This document shows, piece after piece, positions 57,107 through 64,000 of a DNA stretch of 64,000 bases. The notes under the pieces are model-generated. The model was not told the origin of the DNA. It did no database searches and was given only the letters and a program-made list of their open reading frames with translations. The stretch is from NCBI GenBank assembly GCA_036346405.1, contig CM070548.1, forward strand, positions 52,358,279 through 52,422,278. Direction: 5' to 3'. Numbering within the stretch: the stretch's first letter is position 1; each line of letters begins with the position of its first letter. Position numbers and translations under genes: made by a program. Source of the DNA: Phyllostachys edulis (Eukaryota > Streptophyta > Magnoliopsida > Poales > Poaceae).

Positions 57107-58380
57107 TATGACTCTTTCCTAAAAATCCTAGCCCCCACCACTGCCACCCTCAGGCCGTCATTGTCACCTGAGCGTCGCCGCTGGCTCCTCTCCTTTGCTT
57201 CGACACGCCCCTCAAGCTCCTTTGTTTTGACACGCCGCTCCTCTATTTTCTCACACCACTCCTCTGCTTTCTCATGCCCCAACATGCCTCTTGCTGCTTC
57301 GACGTGCCACCTCGATGCTCCGCGACGGCGCCCCCCTCAAGCTTTAGCTCGAGCTCGACTGGGTTGCCAGATCTGCCGCAATCGAGCTACCTCCGCTACC
57401 ACCGAGCTCCCGTATCCCGTCGTCGGATCCTGCCGCCCCGCCGTGCCAGCCGCCAGATCCCACCATCCCGTGCTGCCCTGAGCCCTGAGCGTGCCTTCCG
57501 CCGCTCCCGAGAACTCTTGAGCCGTCGGATCCACTACCGCCGACCCTTCCCTACTTGTGCACGCCGCCACCCTGAGCACAACTTTACCACCTCGAGCCTG
57601 CTCTGGCTTGCTCTCGGGACACCGGCAGCTCCCGGGCTACTAATAGGTCCTCGCTCTGGGCTGCTCCGGGGCGATCTTTGCCAACACTCCATCTCATCCC
57701 TTCGCTGCTCTGGGTCTTCCCTCGACCGAGCCGCATCTGTGCCTCGCTCCCAACACCCGGCTGGATCCTGCCGCCGTAGCTTTGCACCCGTTGACACATG
57801 GGACCAAACCTCCGACCACGCCAAGAAGCTCCACAAGGCGAAGTGGGCCGCCACGAAAATGCTCGCCATCACTCCACCGCTCCGAGCGATCTTCACCGGC
57901 CACCACGACTCTTTGACAGAGTTCAAGCGCCGCTTCCCAGTGCATGTCGCGGTCACCAGCGACGATTCCGCCTCCCTCTGTGCGAGGCCCCGCCGAGGCA
58001 GGGGCCACTACATTGTGTGTCCGTGTCAATTGGCTTGAGCGCAAGGCCGCTGAGCGCGCCGAGCTCTTCTCTGCACTCCTGATGGCTAGGCGCCCAGGCG
58101 ATGCTGACCTCCATGGCAGCGAGGCCTTCACCGCCACCTCTATCTCGGTCCTTGGGCTACCGCCGCTCCTTCCTTAGACTGCCGCTACTATCGCCCTAGC
58201 CTCGGGTTGCTGCTCTCGCCTAGGGCCGCCGCCGCCGCCCATGCCCCGAGCTCCTACCTCAGACTCCCTCCGGTGCCACCATGCAGCAGCTCTTCTCCCT
58301 ACTCCAATGCCTCGGTGTTGGCTCATCCTCAAACTCCTTGAGCTTTGCTCGTGTAGCTCTTGCTTTTCAGCAGTCTTCCT

Positions 58381-59930
58381 CACCTCTACCGCCTCCCTTA
58401 TCTGGTATCTTATCTCTGTGGATCTTGGACTCTAGTGCTTCTTTTCACATGACACCATATTCTACTCACCTCACTTCTGTGAGTCACACATCGCTTCTTT
58501 CCAACGTTCAAACTACTGATGGTACATCTCTTCCTGTTGCAGGCTGAGGCATCATTTCTACTTCTTTCTTTCACGTTCCTGTCGTCTCTCATGTTACCAA
58601 GCTTACTATGCAACTTATGTCAGCTGGTCAGATCACTGATCACGATTGTCGTGTTGTTCTTGAGTCCGACTCTTGTTATGTCTAGGACCGCCGCACAGGG
58701 ACTCTGCTTGGTACTGGCCCTCGCCGCTATTATTCGTAGCATCTTTGGGAGCTCGACTAGCTACATATTCCTTTCGTTGTCTCCGCTAGCTAGTTAGCCA
58801 CTACATGTACCTTTGTTTTTGCTGCGTCCTCTATCGCTTCCTTTGCTAAGTGGCACCATCGTTTGGGTCATCTCTGTGGATCATGACTGTCATCTCTAGC
58901 AGGTCATGGTCTTCTTGGGTCTGTTTCTGGTGACATATTTTTACCTTATATGGGTTGTAAGCTTAGCAAGAAGTTGTAACTCCCCTATCGCTCCAGTGAT
59001 TCTGTTTCTACTCATCCTTTTGATCTTGTTCACTTCGATGTCTTGGGTTCGGCTCCCTTCATTTCGAAAGGGGGTCATCGATACTATGTGATCTTTATTG
59101 ATGATTATTCTTGTCATACTTGGATCTACTTCATGTCCTCTCGCAGTTAGGTTCTCTTTATTTACCAAATGTTCGCCATCATGGTTCGCACTCAGTTTGA
59201 TTCCGTCATTCGTGTTTTTTGTGTTGATTCTGCTAGCGAGTACCTATTTGCTACTTTGCATCGCTTTCTCACTGAGCAGGGTACTCTTGTCCTAGTGCTC
59301 ATGCTCAAAATGGTGTTTCTGAGTGTAAACATTGTCACTTGCTTGTGACAGCTCGCACTCTCATGCTTGCCTCTTTTCTTCCGCCTTACTTCTAGGCTGA
59401 GGCTGTCTCCACTGCTACTTTCCTAATCAACATGGAGCCTTTCACTGGTCTGCAGGGTTCTACTCATGTCGAGCGTCACTACGGTCGGGCTCCTGAGTAC
59501 AATCACATTCGCTATTTTCGGCTGTGTCTGCTTCGTCCTTCTTCCACCTCGTGAGCGCACCAAGGTGACTGCTCAGTTAGTTGAGTGTATTTTTCTTGGC
59601 TATAGTCTTGAGTATAAGGGTTATCGCTGCTACAACCTTGTTGCTTATCAAGTGAGGATCTCTTGGGATGTTACCTTTGACGAGTCCCAACCTTACTACC
59701 CTCATCTCCCAATTGTCAGCTTAGACTCCCTTGTTGAGTCCATCTCCTTTCTGACTTTTTCTGACCCTCAGCTTTCCACTTCTGTTTTGCTTCTGCTTCC
59801 ACCTTCTCGCTTTCCTCTCCTCTGGCTCCACCTCTTCCCCCTCTGTCGGAGTTTTCTTCCAGCTCTTTTGTTGAGATTCCGCCTTTTTCCCAACACTACT
59901 CTCGTCATCCTCGGCCTAATCCATCTCTAG
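58381..59930 (+). pseudogene. Copia pol: protease, GAG pre-integrase and integrase
   Basis: WILDSSASFHMTPYSTHLTS is the protease active site region (usually LDSGASFHMT; here Ser replaces Gly). WHHRLGHLCG at about 58,850 is the pre-integrase HxxLGH element. GGHRYYVIFIDDYSCHTWIY near 59,065 begins the integrase core, with the catalytic Asp in FIDDYS. AEAVSTATFLINMEPFTG and ERHYGRAPEYNHIRYF follow. Many stops and frameshifts interrupt it. Confidence 0.88.
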
Positions 59931-60054
59931 TTGAGGCTCCGTCTTTGTTGGGCTCTGTTCCTAGCTCTCCTTTTTCATCCTTGTTGGGTCCTGCTCTGCC
60001 TTCTCCTCTCAGATAAAATCTTCATGACCGTCGCAATGTTAGGCCTCCTGAGTG

Positions 60055-63000
60055 TGTCGGACCCAGATTGCACAAAATCCCAAATCCTCTGTGATTACAC
60101 TGTGCTATTCCCTGTATCAATAGATAGCACTCACATGCACATTGCTGACTCATTTCATACAAGTCATAATACCAAACCATCCAATATATTACAAATATCA
60201 GAGTGACATAGACCATGTCAGGTTGGTTTTACAATAAAGGCCGAACAGGCCAAATAATTACATCACAAAAGAACAGCGGAAACTGCAAACCGGTTCCAAC
60301 TACTTGGTCGAAAAGAGGTTTCGACTACCTGGTCGGAATCTACAGTAGAAGAAAGAGGGGTAGAGCACACCAGCAAGCAACTGGGACACTCGTGTACGAC
60401 TGGTATTAACCAAGGGCTTGGACAATACCGGTTGTACGCGAACACCGACGAGCCAGCTAGACTGAGGCGAGACCAAGACTACTCAGAAACTGGACTACTC
60501 TTCATCACCACCATGTCCATCGACTTCGGGGTCCTCGTAGTAATCGTAGTCCCTGTGATCCGCCAGATCTGAAGGGTTGGGGAAACAGTGAGGATGAGTA
60601 CAACTTCCGTGCTCGCGATCCAACATACAATATGCAATAGTATACATGCATGGCTTAACAAGGGAGGCTCATGTTCTTTTATTAGCTAAAGCAATGTTTT
60701 CTAATATCATAAATAGAAATTCCTATCACTTAGAATTTTAACCGAAATGCATTTTTGTAAAGAGTAATTGTGCAATATTGAAATACAGCGAAGGTTACCT
60801 CCACCTTACGCTTAATTTTGGTCATGGTTACCCCCACCACTTAACAACACTGGGTACGACCACCCAGGAACAACACCAGATCAAGGTTACATCCACCCAA
60901 CCAGTTTTCAGCCCACTGAGAAAGGTTTTTGAAATAGAATTAACTCTAGTAAAGTTCCCATGTCCTCCTTTGACTGTAGGCACGGCTATTTTAACAGTTT
61001 TACACTCTGCAGAGGTTTGCACACTGTACCCACAAGAGATAATCAACTCGTAGCCCCACATGATTCCTTAGTCATGTGGTCAAGAGGTCATCACACTAAC
61101 TTTTCGAATCATCTTGCCCCTTCCGTCATCTCACTCGTGTGTTGTGCGAGATGTTCACCACAACGACTAGCGTAGCTGGCCTCCACTCGCCACAACAACT
61201 AGCGCAGCTGGCGAACTTCACCTTACCACGGTGTCTCATTCAAGCCGGAACACATCCGCCGCTTGCATTACACCAAACCCCTGCAGCGAGATGACTTTCA
61301 GGGTTCGATAACTTTACTAAGCCAAGTTGCCCTTTGTAGACTTGTGGTTGCATATGTTTTACGATGGGAGTTCATCACCGGAATAAGTCCTTAGGGTTAT
61401 CTAGGCGGTTCATTCCACATACCCCACTATTCTCGTGCTACATCCACACCCACCAACGTACCATCCGCCTAGATGTGGTACAACAATTTAGGGTTTTGAG
61501 GAGGAAAAACCAATTTATCTCAAATACAGCAGTCATGTACCTCCCACGACTGCCCCAAATCATTTTCATGCTTTTAAGAGTGATCAGGGCATTTTAATAC
61601 CCCGGTAGTTAAGCAAGACTAGCCTATCACTTAAGTACAACCTATAGCTAGTTAATTACCACATAGTTACTAGGGTGACATGGAATGAGGGATTCAACTA
61701 TCAAAGGATGGGGTAGTAAGTACTTAATCATCAAATGGGAATTTAACTACCTTAAGATTTAACATACATTTGCTTAAAAATTAAGGCATGCAAATTCTGA
61801 TAATTTAAAGGAATATAATTTGCGTAAAAATTAGGCTTAGAATGATCAAAGTATTGACTTGCCTGGGTTACAGATAAGAGGGTCTTAGAGGTCGGGTGCT
61901 TAGTCAAACTGGAGGTCTCCTGCTTGCTTGAACTCTACACGGACGAACGAACCGAAAAAGGAACAACAAGCAAGTAGAACAAATAAATACTAAAGAAATA
62001 ACAAATGAACTATAAATTAAATACGACTACTGCCAAAAGCAAGATCTCGAATTTGGACAAATTTAGAAACAAGGAACGCTAAAAATGGAGCTAAAATGGA
62101 GGAGAACGGGTTCCTCGAAGTTTTGCGTTCGAGTACTAATCAAGGACTACAAGAGGTCGGAAGGGGTTCAACTACACGACATGGTCGAAAGAAGGAAAGG
62201 ATTCGACTACACAACATGGTCGAAGGAAGGAATGATTCGACTACTCGACGTGGTCGAAAGAAGGAAAGGATTCGACTACTCGACGTGGTCGAAAGAACAC
62301 GATAGAAGATAGGGCACGGGAACACAATAGGAAACAGGGCACAGAAAACTTACCAAGGACAAGAGAGAGGTCGGAGAGTGTCGGTGGGCGGTGAATGGTG
62401 GCGAGGAAGCTCGCATTCCAACTGCGATGAAGGATGGCGACGAAGGGGTCAGCCGGGACTGAAAGAGAAGAGGAAGGCGGCGGCTCTTGCAAAGCACAAC
62501 TGAAACAGAGTGCAGGGTTTTGCGTCAAGGGGCTCTGGGATACCAAAATGACGCGGGTAGAAGAGGGGCTATACTGGGCGTCGAGGACCGAGAGGAGGTG
62601 CGCGGCGGCTTGAACTCGGAGCTCGGAGCTTCGGGCAAGTCACAACAACAAGGGTGAGATAGGGAGAGCTGAGTGGCGGAAAGGAGATGACGGAGGGTGT
62701 CTCTGGCTCTTTTATATCTTGGAGGAGAAGACGAGAGAGCTTCTAAGGGGCTCGGAGACGCGCGGCCCAGAGGCATGGCAGGGCAAAAAGGGACTTAATA
62801 AGGCGTTAGCTGGCGAAAGGTGTTAGCGCCACAGGTGTAGCAGAAGCATGACAGCGGGGTGCTCTGGTGACAAGACTAGGCGGGGAAAGAAAGGCGCCTA
62901 AGTCAAAGTAGGTGAGAAGAGCAGGTGGCAGCAGAGGGCGCTGGGTGAGGACAAGGCGCACGAGGGCGCGGCACAGTGAGCACACAATTGAAAGAAAGTT

Positions 63001-63284
63001 CCAACCACTCTGTTCCGATGAGCCTCCCACCTGGTCGAAAGGATAAATCCGATCAGCTGGTCAAAAGAAAAGAAAGTGGCAGGGGGGAGTGGGCTTGAGG
63101 AGGTCGGGCCCAACTGAGAGGATTCGAAGAGAGGCCGAGATTTAAGCTGAAACTTGAAACCCGAATTTTGAAATAGGGCAGAAAGTAGAGAATTTTTGCA
63201 AATACTCCATAATTTGAAATAGGTTTTGAAAACCAAGAAGACAAAAGGAAAGATACTAAACGAAACCAAAAATGGGATGTTACA
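60055..63284 (-). repeat. 3' LTR of a Tekay/Del-type (chromovirus) element
   Basis: On the coding strand it begins TGTAACATCCC at 63,284, 24 bases after the pol stop codon, and ends GGTCCGACA at 60,055. It is preceded by a purine-rich tract AAGGTGGGTAGG. Its lower edge abuts copia sequence, so the expected target duplication is GAGTG (60,050-60,054); the partner lies beyond the window. A run of four GTCGAAAGAAGGA-ATTCGACTAC type repeats lies at 62,150-62,300. It shares length and landmarks with 21,555-24,760. Confidence 0.88.
62150..62300. repeat. Tandem 30-36-bp repeat in the Tekay LTR
   Basis: About four units built from GGAAAGGATTCGACTAC and a trailing (A)CGACGTGGTCGAAAGAA-type segment. 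The repeat gives overlapping ORFs with repeated RKKERIRLL-like peptides that are not genes. Confidence 0.85.
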
Positions 63285-63308
63285 AACCTACCCACCTTAA
63301 ACGAAATC

Positions 63309-64000
63309 TCAACCCCGAGATTCGAGTTGCTCCGAGAACAGGGACAGGAACTCCGACTTCAGCTGATCTTCGCGCTCCCAGGTGGCTTCCCTTGCCGAGT
63401 GGTTGCTCCATTGAACCTTGCAAAGGCGGATGATCCGACGTTGGGTTTGCTTTTCCATGACGTTGAGAATCTTTTCCATGGCGATGGCTTCGACTGGAGT
63501 CTACTCTTCTAGTACTTGGAGACACTTCTTGAGCTGAGAGACGTGGAACACGTTGTGGACGTCTGACAAGTCTTCAGGTAGCTCGAGTTGGTAGGCTACT
63601 TCTCCACGCTTGGTGGTGATCAGAAACAAGCATATGAACCTTAGTGCAAGCTTTCCTTTCACTTTGAATCTTCGAGTTCCACGAAGCGGTGATACTTTGA
63701 GATACATGATATCTCTGACTTCAAAGGTTAATTCCCTTCGACGGTTGTTGGCATAACTCTTTTGCCTAGACTAAGCAGCTTGAAGTCGATCTCTGACCAG
63801 TCGAACCTTCTCTTTGGCTTGCTTCAGGGTATCTGGTCCAAAGACATAACCTTCTCCTGATTCCAACCAGTGCAGAGGAGTTCTGCATTTTCTTCCATAG
63901 AGTGCTTCAAACAGGGACATTTTTAGACTGGATTGAAATCTGTTGATATATGCAAACTCGGCGTACGGTAGACACTTCTCCCAGTCTACAGTAAATTCGA
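63309..64000 (-). pseudogene. Tekay/Del-type pol, integrase C-terminus and chromodomain (partial)
   Basis: The minus strand is open from the window edge: WEKCLPYAEFAYINRFQ, SLFEALYGRKCRTPLHWLES and FGPDTLKQAKEKVRLVRDRL. It continues with RRRELTFEV, LKVSPLRGTRRFKVKGKLAL and NVFHVSQLKKCLQ, then a chromodomain-like end IRLCKVQWSNHSAREATWER and EDQLKSEF, with TGA at 63,309-63,311. Two in-frame TAG codons (in AA-stop-SRQKSY near 63,774 and LEE-stop-TPVEA near 63,508) replace residues that are usually Gln, as expected from C-to-T change of methylated CAG. The frame is otherwise intact, so this is the youngest-looking element in the window. The 5' part lies beyond 64,000. Confidence 0.92.

Larger units (their letters stand above)
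57039..60054 (+). mobile_element. Ty1/copia retrotransposon fragment
   Basis: A short LTR tail ending CATTCTAACA (57,094) is followed by a primer binding site, a GC-rich Pro/Ser/Arg-coding leader (57,160-58,350), and a broken pol gene (58,381-59,930). The element is cut at 60,055 by a Tekay LTR, so RT, RNase H and the 3' LTR are not in the window. The LTR's left end is not resolved. Confidence 0.82.

Noticed and set aside
57160..58177. Long Pro/Ser/Arg-rich plus-strand ORF as a host gene
   Set aside because: It lies between the copia primer site and pol in the gag position and shows only compositional bias. I do not recognise a gag domain or a host protein in it.
62085..62325. Repetitive ORFs with RKKERIRLL-type peptides
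   Set aside because: Overlapping frames across a short tandem repeat in an LTR.
1..64000. CRISPR arrays, bacterial operons, phage or integron features
   Set aside because: No array of spaced identical repeats, no Shine-Dalgarno-led gene clusters. All content is of plant nuclear type.
1..64000. tRNA or rRNA genes
   Set aside because: No cloverleaf or rRNA-like segment was recognised by eye. A covariance-model scan would be needed to exclude degenerate copies.

Overview
This window looks like a transposon-rich, gene-poor stretch of a grass (Poaceae) nuclear genome. The evidence is the set of element families: MULEs carrying plant-mobile-domain genes, a Tat-lineage Ty3/gypsy element, Tekay/Del-type LTRs beginning TGTAACATCCC on their coding strand, a CACTA element starting CACTACTACAAAAA, a RICESLEEPER-type hAT, and Tourist- and Stowaway-like MITEs. 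I cannot fix the species. I found no intact host gene. Nearly every coding stretch is a broken transposon protein or a captured gene fragment.

Layout. 1-9.9 kb: a minisatellite, a GRF zinc-finger relic, a decayed plant-mobile-domain gene and a decayed Mutator-type transposase on the minus strand. 10,891-11,256: a complete MULE-type MITE with 9-bp target duplications (TSDs). 11,582-27,681: a 16.1-kb Tat-lineage retrotransposon with coding strand minus, both LTRs, and TSD CTTAC. It carries an antisense multi-exon ORF and is interrupted by a 1.7-kb copia-type solo LTR (inside the reverse transcriptase) and a 3.2-kb Tekay-type LTR (inside gag). 28,387-31,499: a Pack-MULE carrying a plant-mobile-domain gene. 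31.9-33.2 kb: small MITEs.

33,874-52,864: a 19-kb nested complex. A hAT element with 8-bp TSD GATAGTGA contains a 4.65-kb Tekay-like LTR, inserted into the transposase C-terminal codons, and an 8.4-kb CACTA element with TSD ATA. The CACTA has two gene blocks: TNP2, then a Tnp/En-Spm-like gene with an Ulp1-type protease. A third block of subterminal repeats lies between them. The hAT also holds a recognisable pyruvate decarboxylase exon.

53-64 kb: a degenerate GAAACTT repeat field, a 120-bp tandem duplication, a possible MITE, and a copia element with an initiator-Met primer binding site. The copia element is cut by the 3' LTR of a Tekay/chromovirus element whose pol gene runs off the right edge.

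Most boundaries below rest on TSDs and terminal repeats read directly from the sequence. Protein identities rest on recognising conserved motifs, without database searches. The nesting gives a relative age order: hAT before its CACTA and LTR; Tat element before its two inserted LTRs; copia before the right-hand Tekay element.
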